From: Lachnospiraceae bacterium
Lineage (GTDB): Bacteria; Bacillota; Clostridia; Lachnospirales; Lachnospiraceae
Direction: 5' to 3'
DNA: 61,951 nt
NCBI GenBank assembly: GCA_030526405.1
Contig: JAUNCZ010000015.1
Coordinates: forward strand, 1 to 61,951
Shown here: positions 17,489-26,691 of the stretch, one piece after another
How positions within the stretch are numbered: the stretch's first letter is position 1
How the letters are laid out: every line of letters begins with the position of its first letter
The notes under the pieces: generated by a model
Database searches by the model: none
What the model was told of the DNA's origin: nothing
Seen by the model: only the letters and a program-made list of their open reading frames with translations
Translations under genes and position numbers: made by a program

Positions 17489-18307
17489 TTGGAAAATAAA
17501 TTTGGGAAAGTATCCCGATTATGTCTTACAGCCAGCAGAAAAGGGGAAAAAACCATTCTGTCTGACCTGTCATTTACGGCACCCTTTAAGGTGATGCGGC
17601 CATTTTACGAGAAAAAGGACAGAATGTCTGTGATGCTGCTGACAGCCTCAGCAGGAATCATGGCAGGAGACCGCCAGGAAATGGAACTGACACTGGAGAG
17701 GGGAGCCAACATGGAATTCCTGTCCCAGGCCTATGATAAGATTCACCGAATGGAAACAGGATATGCAGAGCGAAAAACCCGCATTTCCATCGGGAAGGAG
17801 GCCATTCTGTATTATACCCCCCTTCCCGTGATTCCCTTTGCCGGGTCTGATTACAGAAGCGAGCTCCAGGTTTCTCTGGAGGATGAAACCTCACGGTTTG
17901 TGTATACAGATGTTCTGACCTGTGGGCGGATCGCCTACGGGGAGGAGTTTGCCTACAGAAAATTCCTGAATACAGTCACTGTCACCTGTGGGGACACCCT
18001 GATCTACCGGGATCGAAGCTGTTATGAACCGGAAAAGACCGACATGACAGGCTTCGGCATGTATGAGGGCTTCACCCATCTTGCCACCATGCTGCTGTGT
18101 AACATCCCTGTCAGTGACCAGTGGCTCACAGAGGTAAGGGCCAGACTGGAGCAGATGCCGGAATTCCAGGGAGGTGTCACAAGAACCGCTTCCGGGGATG
18201 TGGTGCTTCGTATTCTTGGAAGAAATGCTGACAGGCTGGTGGCATTTCTGGAAGAATTAAAGAAAGAATTGGTTTTGTGTTGGAGATTTACTGGTGTAAA
18301 GTGTTGA
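17489..18307 (+). CDS. ureD: Urease accessory protein UreD (UreH)
   Basis: 272 residues from TTG 17489. An alternative GTG at 17480 sits inside the GAGGGG ribosome binding site, so TTG is preferred. Family features: SGIMAGDRQEMEL-like text (ASAGIMAGD), the AYDKIHRM region, and a central YTPLPVIPFAGSDYRSE. It binds apo-urease and scaffolds UreF and UreG. Here it is last in the operon, not first. No nickel permease gene follows. Confidence 0.9.
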   Translation: MENKFGKVSRLCLTASRKGEKTILSDLSFTAPFKVMRPFYEKKDRMSVMLLTASAGIMAGDRQEMELTLERGANMEFLSQAYDKIHRMETGYAERKTRISIGKEAILYYTPLPVIPFAGSDYRSELQVSLEDETSRFVYTDVLTCGRIAYGEEFAYRKFLNTVTVTCGDTLIYRDRSCYEPEKTDMTGFGMYEGFTHLATMLLCNIPVSDQWLTEVRARLEQMPEFQGGVTRTASGDVVLRILGRNADRLVAFLEELKKELVLCWRFTGVKC

Positions 18308-18384
18308 CGCAATAATCTATTGTTATGTCGCTTCTATTATTATACTATCTTAGGGCTAGTAAATATATTAAGGAGTGAAAGGCA

Positions 18385-19884
18385 ATGAATTATGGTTTAT
18401 TAAGCCTGCTGCCGCCACTGATTGCTGTGGCGCTGGCAATTAAGACAAAGAATGTTATCTTTTCTTTGTTCAGCGGTGGACTGATCGGGTCGCTGATTCT
18501 GTGTGGCGGAAATCCGTGGGTTTCCGTAAGATCCATTATCGGGGATTACTTTTTTATTCAGCTCACTGACAGCTACAATGCAGGAGTGATTGTGCTTGTG
18601 GTATTCATCGGAGGCTTTATCAAGCTGATGGAGGAGTCAGGCGGAGCACAGGCATTTGCAAAAAGTGTGAATCGCTTTGTGAATTCAAAGTTAAAAGCAC
18701 AGCTCTGTGCCTGGTTTGGAGGAATTGTAATCTTTTTCTCGGATCTGGGAACTCCCCTTCTGATCGGACCTCTCTTCCGACCACTGTTTGACAAGCTGAA
18801 GATTTCCAGAGAGAAGCTGGCATGGATTCTGGATTCCACCTCCTCGCCGGTTGCCTGTCTGGTACCATTTATTGGCTGGGGCGTGTACATTATGGGACTG
18901 ATCCAGGGAGAGTTCGAGAACCTTGGCGTTACTGCTTCAGATTATGATACCTTTCTGCAGGCAATCCCCTTCCAGGTATATGCTCTTCTTGCGATTCTGA
19001 TGATTCCTCTGGTGGCATGTACAAGGAAGGATTTTTCTCAGATGAAAAAAGCAGAGGAGCGCACCGCTTTACAGCCTGTACCTGCTGAGCTGACAGAAGA
19101 CTTCAGATATGAAGTGGATGAGAAGGGATATTCCCTGGGAAATGCCAGACCCATCATGGTAATTCTTCCTATCGTAATGGTGTTTGCTACTCTGTTCATC
19201 AATCTGAGTCCTCAGGGCTTTCCTTTTGCAAAGATTGGGGGAAATGACTTCCGTATTGCTCTGACCATGGGATATTTCCTGGGAGCAGTGCTTCTGTTTG
19301 CCATGATCGTAGGATTTAAGGTAAAGAATATTTCTGATACCTTTAGTATCTATGTAAGAGGTATGAAGGGAATGACAGATGTGGCAATTACTCTTATTCT
19401 TGCATGGAGTCTTGGTGCCATGATCAGTGAGCTGGGAACAGCAGATTTCATTATTCAGGGATTAAAGGCAATCAACTTCTCAGGAGCGCTGATTCCAGCC
19501 TTTATTTTCCTGTTTGGAGCATTTGTATCATTTTCAACTGGAAGCTCCTGGGGTACCTTTGCCATTATGATGCCCCTGGCCATTCCAATGGCCCATACAT
19601 TTGCTATCCCCTATGCAATCTGTGTTGCAGCTGTACTTTCCGGTGGTCTGTTCGGAGATCACTGTTCACCGATTTCAGATACCACCATTCTTTCCTCTAC
19701 AGGAGCAGAGTGTGATCTGGTGGAGCATGTGAAAACACAGCTTCCATATGCATTGATCAATGGAATTCTTTCTTTTGCCGCTTTCCTTGTGGCTGGAATC
19801 ACCGGTTCTGCAGTGGGAACTCTGGCTGCTGTTGCAGCACTTCTGATCATTATTCTTGTGGGAAACAGGATTGGAAAAGCATAA
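18385..19884 (+). CDS. NhaC-family Na+/H+ antiporter
   Basis: 499 residues with about 12 hydrophobic helices. It has the NhaC-type FFSDLGTPLLIGPLFRPL stretch and the C-terminal FSTGSSWGTFAIMMPLAIPM and GDHCSPISDTTILSS motifs. The family exchanges sodium or an organic cation for protons. It lies 77 bp after ureD on the same strand, so it may share urease transcripts and help pH or cation balance as ammonia forms; that link is inference from position. AAGGAG precedes the start. Confidence 0.85.
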   Translation: MNYGLLSLLPPLIAVALAIKTKNVIFSLFSGGLIGSLILCGGNPWVSVRSIIGDYFFIQLTDSYNAGVIVLVVFIGGFIKLMEESGGAQAFAKSVNRFVNSKLKAQLCAWFGGIVIFFSDLGTPLLIGPLFRPLFDKLKISREKLAWILDSTSSPVACLVPFIGWGVYIMGLIQGEFENLGVTASDYDTFLQAIPFQVYALLAILMIPLVACTRKDFSQMKKAEERTALQPVPAELTEDFRYEVDEKGYSLGNARPIMVILPIVMVFATLFINLSPQGFPFAKIGGNDFRIALTMGYFLGAVLLFAMIVGFKVKNISDTFSIYVRGMKGMTDVAITLILAWSLGAMISELGTADFIIQGLKAINFSGALIPAFIFLFGAFVSFSTGSSWGTFAIMMPLAIPMAHTFAIPYAICVAAVLSGGLFGDHCSPISDTTILSSTGAECDLVEHVKTQLPYALINGILSFAAFLVAGITGSAVGTLAAVAALLIIILVGNRIGKA

Positions 19885-19911
19885 AAACAAAACAATAGTA
19901 CGAAATCATAG

Positions 19912-19953
19912 TTGGAGCTGTCACTGGTTGTGGCAGCTTCAATAACGTTTTGG
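19912..19953 (+). terminator. Probable terminator after the antiporter gene
   Basis: A 13-bp stem with two G-T pairs (19912-19924 with 19930-19942) and a 5-base loop. The T run after it is short, so confidence is moderate. Confidence 0.5.
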
Positions 19954-19973
19954 TAACGATTGAAAAAATATTG

Positions 19974-20003
19974 TTGACTTTTATCCTTGCATATTTTTAC
20001 TAT
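19974..20003 (+). promoter_or_regulatory. Promoter of the polysaccharide locus
   Basis: TTGACT (19974-19979), 18 bases, TACTAT (19998-20003). It gives a leader of about 85 nt before the first glycosyltransferase gene. It is the only clear promoter before the 23-kb gene string. Confidence 0.6.
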
Positions 20004-20093
20004 TCTGATACAGTTAAAGTGGACAGGACTGAGTCAGGATGCTATGATGCATAGGATGCAGTTCTGAGTAGTGTTAATGCAGGAGGCCATTAT

Positions 20094-20900
20094 ATGGAAG
20101 AGATTCTTTCATCTGAAGAAAAAAAGAACACAGGATACAGACCATTGATCTCTGTTATCATGCCAGCTTACAATGCAGAACAGACAATTGAGAAGGCGAT
20201 TCGCTCTGTATGCAGTCAGACCTACAGCAATCTGGAGCTCATTGTGATCAACGATTGTTCTTCTGATGGCACAGCAGAGCTTCTTTCTACAATGGCCCAG
20301 CAGGATTCACGGATACATTTTCATACCAATGAACACAATCTTGGAGCTGCAGGCAGCAGAAACAGAGGGATCGGATTATGTCAGGGCGCCTATACCGCAT
20401 TTATTGACAGTGATGATTTCTGGTATCCGGAGAAACTGGAGCGGCAGCTTACCTGCATGGAGAAGAACCGGGCTTCCATCTGCTATACAGCCTATGGAAT
20501 TCTGGATGCGGAAAAGAACGAACTGGTGAAGGTCTACCATATTCCGGAGCGGACGGACTATACAGGTCTCCTGAAGGAGAATGTGATTGGCTGTTCCACT
20601 GTGATGATGGACACGGAACTGCTGAAGCGTCATATGTTTCAGCCAGGTTTTTATCATGAGGACTATGCTCTGTGGCTGAAGTGCCTGAAGGAGGGCGCTG
20701 TGGCGGCAGGAATTGACAGTCTTCTGGTGGAATGGCGATATATTCCAGATTCAAGATCAGGTAATAAACTGCGAAGTGCAGCAAAACGCTGGGAGGTGTA
20801 CCGTAATTCGGAACAGCTGTCCCTGGGTAAGAGTCTGTACTATTTCAGCTTTTATTTTATCAACAGCATCAGAAAATATCTTCGGGTGTTTATGAAATGA
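20094..20900 (+). CDS. Family 2 glycosyltransferase
   Basis: 268 residues, GT-A fold. ISVIMPAYNAEQTIEKAIRS begins the nucleotide-sugar domain near residue 19, NDCSSDGT follows, and FIDSDDFWYPEKL near residue 103 carries the metal-binding DxD. There is no membrane helix, so it acts on the cytoplasmic side, adding one sugar to the lipid-linked repeat unit. It is first in the locus, ahead of the regulatory genes. Sugar and linkage are unknown. Confidence 0.85.
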   Translation: MEEILSSEEKKNTGYRPLISVIMPAYNAEQTIEKAIRSVCSQTYSNLELIVINDCSSDGTAELLSTMAQQDSRIHFHTNEHNLGAAGSRNRGIGLCQGAYTAFIDSDDFWYPEKLERQLTCMEKNRASICYTAYGILDAEKNELVKVYHIPERTDYTGLLKENVIGCSTVMMDTELLKRHMFQPGFYHEDYALWLKCLKEGAVAAGIDSLLVEWRYIPDSRSGNKLRSAAKRWEVYRNSEQLSLGKSLYYFSFYFINSIRKYLRVFMK

Positions 20901-20934
20901 AATCATATCATCAGGGAAAGGCAGGAGGAACAGT

Positions 20935-21669
20935 ATGACAGGATATTATGATGTGCACTGCCACATCATACCGGAGGTGGACGATGGTTCAGCTGACATG
21001 AAAACAGCCATGGAGCTGTTGCGCCGTGAATATGCTGACGGTGTTCGTGTTATCTATCTGACCCCCCATTATCGTTCCGGTATGTTTGAGACTCCAAGAC
21101 CTCAGGTGATTCGTCAGTATAAGCTTCTGCGGGAAAAGGCAAAGCTTCATTTCAGAGATCTGAAGCTGCGGCTTGGCTGTGAATTCCATGCCAATCAGGA
21201 TATGATCTCCATGCTGCAAAGTGAGAAGGGATACACAATGGGAAGCAGCAGCTGTGTGTTGGTTGAGTTTTCCAGATCCCACAGTTCCATGGTGATCAGA
21301 GAGCGGTGTTCTGCATTGCTTGCCCAGGGATATCAGCCGGTGGTGGCCCATGCGGAGCGTTATCCTGTTCTTACCGGCAATATCGCCCTGATGCACAGTC
21401 TCCACCATATGGGCGTTCGTTTTCAGATCAATGCCCAGAGCATTCTGGGAAAGAATGGTCTGGCACTGAAACTGTTCTGCAGAAGGCTGATGAAGGAGGA
21501 TCTGATAGATCTGGTGGGAAGCGATGCCCATGATCTTTCAGAGCGAAAACCCATGATGGGCAGCTGCGCGGAGTATGTCCGGAGAAAAATGGGCAGTGAA
21601 TATATGGAGAAGCTATTTATCAGCAATCCAAAAACTATATTAAAAGGGAGGAAGAAAAAGAAACAATGA
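20935..21669 (+). CDS. cpsB: CpsB/YwqE-type tyrosine phosphatase (PHP fold)
   Basis: 244 residues. The PHP metal sites are visible: DVHCHIIPEVDDGS at residues 6-19, LTPHYRSGMF, GCEFHANQD, VAHAERYP and GSDAHDL. It dephosphorylates the tyrosine kinase CpsD encoded two genes downstream and so tunes polymer length or output. Its end overlaps the cpsC start by 4 bases (21666-21669), which points to translational coupling. Confidence 0.9.
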   Translation: MTGYYDVHCHIIPEVDDGSADMKTAMELLRREYADGVRVIYLTPHYRSGMFETPRPQVIRQYKLLREKAKLHFRDLKLRLGCEFHANQDMISMLQSEKGYTMGSSSCVLVEFSRSHSSMVIRERCSALLAQGYQPVVAHAERYPVLTGNIALMHSLHHMGVRFQINAQSILGKNGLALKLFCRRLMKEDLIDLVGSDAHDLSERKPMMGSCAEYVRRKMGSEYMEKLFISNPKTILKGRKKKKQ

Positions 21670-22385
21670 GAAACAGACAGCTGAGAGATGGTGAAATTGA
21701 TTTAAAACTCATCTTTTTAATATTGGCAAGGAAACTGTGGCTGATCCTTCTTGTCAGTGTGGTTTTTATGGTGGCTGCGGTAACCTATTCAAAGCTTTTG
21801 GTGGTTCCCACCTATAAATCATCCACCCAGATGTTTGTACTGGCAAAACAGAATCAGGAGATCAATGCCAGTGATTTACAGGTAAGTACCTATCTGACAC
21901 AGGACTATGTGCAGATTATCAAAAGCCGTACGGTTGCGGAGACAGTAATTGAGCAGCTGGGGCTGGATACCACCTATGAGAAGCTGCTGCGTCAGGTTAG
22001 TGTTTCCACTGTTCCGGAGACACGTATCATCTCCATCAGTGTCATTGACGCAGATCCGGAACAGGCCAGAAGTATAGCGGATACAATACGTGAAGTGGCT
22101 TCCGGGCAGATCATGGCAGTTATGGATATTGAGACTGTTAATGTTGTTGACATGGCAAATCTTCCACAGAAAAAATTTGCTCCCTATATTGCAAAAAATG
22201 GTGTTGTGGCAGGTATGGCAGGTTTTGTGCTGTCCGCACTGTTGATCGTCCTTATGGCTGTTCTGAATGACAGGATCAAAACAGTGGAGGATGTTGAGCG
22301 GTATCTGGATCTCAATGTTCTGGGTTCGGTTCCTGTACCTGAGAGAAAAATGAGAAAAAGCGGGATGTTCAGGAAGAAAAGATAA
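21666..22385 (+). CDS. cpsC: Polysaccharide chain-length/kinase-activating protein, Wzz-CpsC type
   Basis: 239 residues with a membrane helix at about residues 18-42, an extracellular domain, and a second helix at about 175-200. This is the short Gram-positive layout in which the Wzz-like protein is separate from the kinase. It anchors and activates CpsD and controls polymer length with the Wzy polymerase. It is translationally coupled to cpsB. Confidence 0.88.
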   Translation: MRNRQLRDGEIDLKLIFLILARKLWLILLVSVVFMVAAVTYSKLLVVPTYKSSTQMFVLAKQNQEINASDLQVSTYLTQDYVQIIKSRTVAETVIEQLGLDTTYEKLLRQVSVSTVPETRIISISVIDADPEQARSIADTIREVASGQIMAVMDIETVNVVDMANLPQKKFAPYIAKNGVVAGMAGFVLSALLIVLMAVLNDRIKTVEDVERYLDLNVLGSVPVPERKMRKSGMFRKKR

Positions 22386-22399
22386 AGGGGTTGCTTGTT

Positions 22400-23074
22400 T
22401 TGAGAAAGGTAAAAATCAAAGAGATTGAAAAGGAATATGGTATTTCCGAGGCATATAAATCAATTCGTACAAATCTGCAGTTCTGCAGAGGCGAGAAGAA
22501 GATTATTTCAGTCACCAGCTGTCTTGAAAATGAAGGAAAAAGTACCGTTGTGCTGAATCTGGCGGCGGCTCTGGCAGAGACAGGAAAACGGGTTGTGATA
22601 CTGGATGCGGATCTCCGCAAATCCATTCTGCGGGAGCGTACAGTGGTGGACCCTGAGATGAAGGGTCTGGCACATTATCTGTCCGGTCAGGCCACCATGA
22701 AGGAGATTATCTGTGAGACGGATATCAAGAATCTCTATCTGGTCTATGCCGGTGCGGTTCCTCCGAATCCCTCTGAACTGCTGTGCAGCAACAGATTTAA
22801 AAATACACTGCATTCGCTGAACAAGGTATTTGACATTATTCTCATCGACACCCCTCCTCTGGGCAAGGTGATTGACGGAGCAATTATTGCAGAGGCAAGT
22901 GAAGGTGCTGTCCTTGTTATTGAATCGGACAAAGTTAGTTACCGTTTTGCCCGGGATGTGAAAAAACAGCTGGAGAAGAGTAACTGCCCGATCTTAGGAG
23001 TGGTGCTGAACAAGGTGGAGATGACCAGTAACCCATATTATGGAAAAAAATACGAATATAAGAAGGAAGATTAG
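22400..23074 (+). CDS. cpsD: Polysaccharide tyrosine autokinase CpsD
   Basis: 224 residues from TTG 22400. A TTG at 22391 abuts the AAAGGGG site and is less likely. BY-kinase motifs: Walker A NEGKSTVVLNL, Walker A' VILDADLRKS, Walker B ILIDTPP, and a C-terminal tyrosine cluster, NPYYGKKYEYKKED, whose autophosphorylation drives assembly and release of kinase rings. The partners CpsC and CpsB are immediately upstream. Confidence 0.92.
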   Translation: MRKVKIKEIEKEYGISEAYKSIRTNLQFCRGEKKIISVTSCLENEGKSTVVLNLAAALAETGKRVVILDADLRKSILRERTVVDPEMKGLAHYLSGQATMKEIICETDIKNLYLVYAGAVPPNPSELLCSNRFKNTLHSLNKVFDIILIDTPPLGKVIDGAIIAEASEGAVLVIESDKVSYRFARDVKKQLEKSNCPILGVVLNKVEMTSNPYYGKKYEYKKED

Positions 23075-23076
23075 TT

Positions 23077-24459
23077 TTGAAGGAAGAGAAGAAACGCTTT
23101 TTTTTGCGCCTGATCAAATTGTTTAATGTTGTTTTGATGACCATCCCCTTCGGATTTATCTGGCGTAGTTATTATGAAAAACTGATATATTCGAATTCCG
23201 GCATGTTTGAGGACTGGGGAATCATTGCACTCTTTGTTCTTCTGTATTTTGTGTTTGCAAGAGTCTACGACGTGTTTCTTGTATCCCTGTACAGGATTTC
23301 AGAGATGATCTACAGTCAGGTCCTGGCAGTTGCTGTTACAGACGGCTTTATCTATCTGGTTATCTGCCTTCTTATGCGGGCATTTGCAAATATTCTTCCA
23401 GGCTGTGCAGTTCTGGTGGTACAGTGTCTTCTGGCAGCAGGCTGGTCCGTATGTTCCCATAAGTGGTATTATCTGGTATCAGATCCGAAAAAATCTGCAG
23501 TTATTCATGAGCGGGGAAGAGGACTGGATGGTTTTATCTCCGCCTACGGAATGGAAAAAAAATACGATGTTTCCAGTGTACTTACTGTGGAGGAGTGTGT
23601 ACAGGACCTGAGTCTTCTGGATGGCTTTGAAACCGTATTCCTGGACAATGTACACAGCCGGGAAAGAAATATCATTGTGAAATACTGTATTGAACATAAT
23701 ATCTGTGCCTATGTGATCCCCCGTGTGGGAGATGTGATCATGAGCGGTGCGACAAGAATGCATATGTTCCATCTGCCGATTCTTCGGGTGGACCGGTATT
23801 CCCCCAATCCGGAATATCTGTTTATCAAACGATTTATGGATATTGTCTTTTCAGGCATTGCCCTGATTCTTCTGTTACCGGTGATGCTGATCACAGCCGT
23901 TGCCATCAAGGCTCATGATCACGGTCCTGTATTCTATAAGCAGGTCAGACTGACAAAGGACGGAAAAACCTTTGAGGTGCTGAAGTTCCGTTCCATGAAC
24001 ATGAATGCAGAGGCAAACGGTGTGGCAAGGCTCTCCAGCGGTGAAAATGATCCAAGAATCACACCGGTTGGCCATGTGATCCGAAAATTGCGTATTGACG
24101 AGCTGCCTCAGCTGCTGAATATTCTTGAGGGCTCCATGAGTATTGTGGGTCCCCGTCCGGAGCGTCCGGAGATTTCTGAGCAGTACGAGAAGACTCTGCC
24201 GGAGTTTCGTCTGAGACTGCAGGCAAAGGCCGGTCTCACAGGCTATGCGCAGGTTTACGGAAAGTACAATACCACTCCTTACGATAAGCTGAAGATGGAT
24301 CTGATGTATATTGCAAACCCCAGCATCTGGGAGGATCTGATGATCTGCTTCGCCACTGTGAAGATCCTGTTTATGCCTGAAAGTACAGAAGGTATTGCGG
24401 AGGATCAGACCACAGCCATGGCACCTGAGGAATTTGTGTCAGATGAGGACGAAAAATGA
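23077..24459 (+). CDS. Initiating sugar-phosphate transferase (polyisoprenyl-phosphate)
   Basis: 460 residues. An N-terminal part with several membrane helices and a nucleotide-binding-like region is followed from about residue 247 by the bacterial sugar transferase domain: KRFMDIVFSG helix, DHGPVFYKQVRLTKDGKTF, FKFRSM-like LKFRSMNMNA, RKLRIDELPQL, and IVGPRPERPE. It attaches the first sugar-1-phosphate to undecaprenyl phosphate. The start is TTG 23077 after AAGGAAG. The first sugar cannot be named. Confidence 0.92.
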   Translation: MKEEKKRFFLRLIKLFNVVLMTIPFGFIWRSYYEKLIYSNSGMFEDWGIIALFVLLYFVFARVYDVFLVSLYRISEMIYSQVLAVAVTDGFIYLVICLLMRAFANILPGCAVLVVQCLLAAGWSVCSHKWYYLVSDPKKSAVIHERGRGLDGFISAYGMEKKYDVSSVLTVEECVQDLSLLDGFETVFLDNVHSRERNIIVKYCIEHNICAYVIPRVGDVIMSGATRMHMFHLPILRVDRYSPNPEYLFIKRFMDIVFSGIALILLLPVMLITAVAIKAHDHGPVFYKQVRLTKDGKTFEVLKFRSMNMNAEANGVARLSSGENDPRITPVGHVIRKLRIDELPQLLNILEGSMSIVGPRPERPEISEQYEKTLPEFRLRLQAKAGLTGYAQVYGKYNTTPYDKLKMDLMYIANPSIWEDLMICFATVKILFMPESTEGIAEDQTTAMAPEEFVSDEDEK

Positions 24460-25490
24460 GAATAGCAATTGTTGGCCATTTTGGCGGCAATCAGTTTTTT
24501 AATGACGGCCAGACTGTTAAAACAAAAATGGTCTGGAAGTCATTGAAGAATCATGGATATGATTGCATTGATTGTGTTGATACCTACTATATAAAGCGGA
24601 ATCCCTTGCGATTCTGCTTTCAGTTTATGAAAGCTGTTTTGCGGAACCGGAAATTCATGGTGCTTCTGGCAGACAAGGGCAGAAAAGTACTGTTTCCTGT
24701 GTTCTGGCTTTTGAGCAGATTTGCAGGAAAAGAGATCTACCATAACGGAATCGGTGGCAGCCATGCCATTGAAGTACGGCAGAAGAAGCATTGGAAAACC
24801 TATCTCAACAGCTTCAGGGGCAACTGGGTGGAGAGCAGAGCCATGGCAGAGCAGCTGCAGCAGCTGGGAGTCACCAATGCCCTGTATCTTCCAAATTTCA
24901 AGATTCTCACTGAAATTACGGAGGAGGATCTGATTTTTGACCATGAAGAGCCTTTTTCTGTCTGCACCTTCAGCAGAGTGATCAAAGAAAAGGGTATTGA
25001 GGATGCTATTGAAGCGGTGAAAACCATCAATGGCAAATGCGGAAGACAGGTTCTGAATCTGGATATCTATGGTCCGGTGACAGATCAGTATAAAATCCAT
25101 CTGGAGAGGCTGATGAAAGAGGCACCCGGCTGCAGATATTGCGGTTCTGTTGCTCCCCACAAGAGTGTGGAGGTCATGAAGAAGTATTTTCTCCTGCTCT
25201 TCCTAACCTTTTGGCCGGATGAGGGATTTCCAGGCACCATCATCGATGCCATGGCCTCCGGTGTGCCGGTGATCGCAAGAAAATGGCCTTATTGTGAGGA
25301 GATGCTCACCCATGGAGAGACGGGGTATATCTATCCCTTTGATCAGCCGGAGCAGCTGGTTCCCATGCTGGAGTATGCCATCACCCATAAAGAGGAAACA
25401 CTGGCAATGAAGAAAAACTGCCTGAAAAAGGCAGATGAATACCGGGAAGAGACAGTGATCAGACAAATCATCCAGCTGATGGGAATCTGA
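24456..25490 (+). CDS. Family 4 glycosyltransferase
   Basis: 344 residues, GT-B type. The C-terminal domain carries the retaining-GT4 signature, an acidic EGFPGTIIDAMASGVPVIARKW near residue 250, with the usual E-x7-E spacing altered to D in the second position. The N-terminus MRIAIVGHFGG is a nucleotide-fold strand. It overlaps the preceding gene by 4 bases. Substrate is unknown. Confidence 0.85.
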   Translation: MRIAIVGHFGGNQFFNDGQTVKTKMVWKSLKNHGYDCIDCVDTYYIKRNPLRFCFQFMKAVLRNRKFMVLLADKGRKVLFPVFWLLSRFAGKEIYHNGIGGSHAIEVRQKKHWKTYLNSFRGNWVESRAMAEQLQQLGVTNALYLPNFKILTEITEEDLIFDHEEPFSVCTFSRVIKEKGIEDAIEAVKTINGKCGRQVLNLDIYGPVTDQYKIHLERLMKEAPGCRYCGSVAPHKSVEVMKKYFLLLFLTFWPDEGFPGTIIDAMASGVPVIARKWPYCEEMLTHGETGYIYPFDQPEQLVPMLEYAITHKEETLAMKKNCLKKADEYREETVIRQIIQLMGI

Positions 25491-25566
25491 TCAGAAAAAC
25501 GGAGAGAGCAGTCCCTGTACAGTGAGGAGAACAGAACTGCTGAATAGAAATGTTTCTGGAGAGAGT

Positions 25567-26691
25567 ATGAGAATTTTATATCTTATGTATGGATTTCAGT
25601 GGGGCGGTGCCGAAAAACTGGTCTACGATCTGAGTCAGAGAATGATCACAGATTCTGACTGGGTTGGTGTCGTTTCCCTATATAAACATAATACAGAAAC
25701 CGAGAGGGAGATGATCCGGACGCTGAACAGCTGTGGAATCCACACCCATATGCTGGAAAAGAGAGCAGGGTCTGACCGCATTGCCACGATCCGGAAACTG
25801 TACCGGTATGCAAAGGCCAATGGAGTGGAACTGATCCATGCCCACTGTGATATTCCCATGTTTTTCGGAAAGATTGTGGGAAAGCTGCTGGGGATTCCGG
25901 TGGTTTGCACCATTCACAATACCAGGGGATACTCTGCAAAAAAAGAGAAGCTCACATCCTGGATGGCAGATTCCTATGTTTCCATCGGTAAGGCGGCAGA
26001 GGAGTACATGGTACAGGAATTGAGGATCCCTTCGGAAAAGATCACCAGAATCTACAATGCCATTGACATCGGTGAGTTTTCAAAGGGAGCTAAGGATCCC
26101 TCCTTCTGGATTCCCTTTGGCGGTAAGCCTGGACAGAAGGCCATTCTGAATGTGGCCAGAATTGCGGAGCAGAAGAATCAGCTCTGTCTCCTTCGGGGAT
26201 TAAATCGGCTGGTGGAAAAGGGCAGAACAGATTTCCGGGTGTATTTCCTGGGCTATCATGATCCTGCTGAGCCTGTTGCACAGCAGCTGCAGCTGTATAT
26301 TCAGCAGAACGGCCTGGAGCCCTATGTGGAATTTCTTGGAATGCATAAGAATGTGAAGGATTTCCTGAGTCAGGCAGACTGCTTTGTGATGACTTCCTGG
26401 TATGAGGGACTGAGCGTGGCCTTTCTTGAGGCGGCAATCTGCGGCCTGCCTGTCCTTGTGACGGATATGCCCTTTGTGACGGAGCTGAATGAGCTGACTC
26501 CCTGTGCCCAGGTAATTCCCCAGGATGATGACGCAGCACTGGCGGAGCTTCTTGACAGGGGCGGGCTTCAGCCCCAGAGTGAGGAAACCATTACTCTTCT
26601 GAAGGAAACATTTTCCCTGGAGCAGTTTGTGGAGAAGCACAGACAGCTGTACCAGGCACTTCTTTCAGGCAGAAAAAAAGGAAAGAGATAA
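25567..26691 (+). CDS. Family 4 glycosyltransferase
   Basis: 374 residues, GT-B. It begins MRILYLMYGFQWGGAEKLVYDL, typical of GT4 enzymes. IHAHCDIPMFFGKIVGK and WYEGLSVAFLEAAICGLPVLVTD give the E-x7-E motif. A GTG at 25522 would add 15 residues, but ATG 25567 has a GGAGAGAG site and matches the family start. It ends directly against the polymerase gene. Confidence 0.88.
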   Translation: MRILYLMYGFQWGGAEKLVYDLSQRMITDSDWVGVVSLYKHNTETEREMIRTLNSCGIHTHMLEKRAGSDRIATIRKLYRYAKANGVELIHAHCDIPMFFGKIVGKLLGIPVVCTIHNTRGYSAKKEKLTSWMADSYVSIGKAAEEYMVQELRIPSEKITRIYNAIDIGEFSKGAKDPSFWIPFGGKPGQKAILNVARIAEQKNQLCLLRGLNRLVEKGRTDFRVYFLGYHDPAEPVAQQLQLYIQQNGLEPYVEFLGMHKNVKDFLSQADCFVMTSWYEGLSVAFLEAAICGLPVLVTDMPFVTELNELTPCAQVIPQDDDAALAELLDRGGLQPQSEETITLLKETFSLEQFVEKHRQLYQALLSGRKKGKR

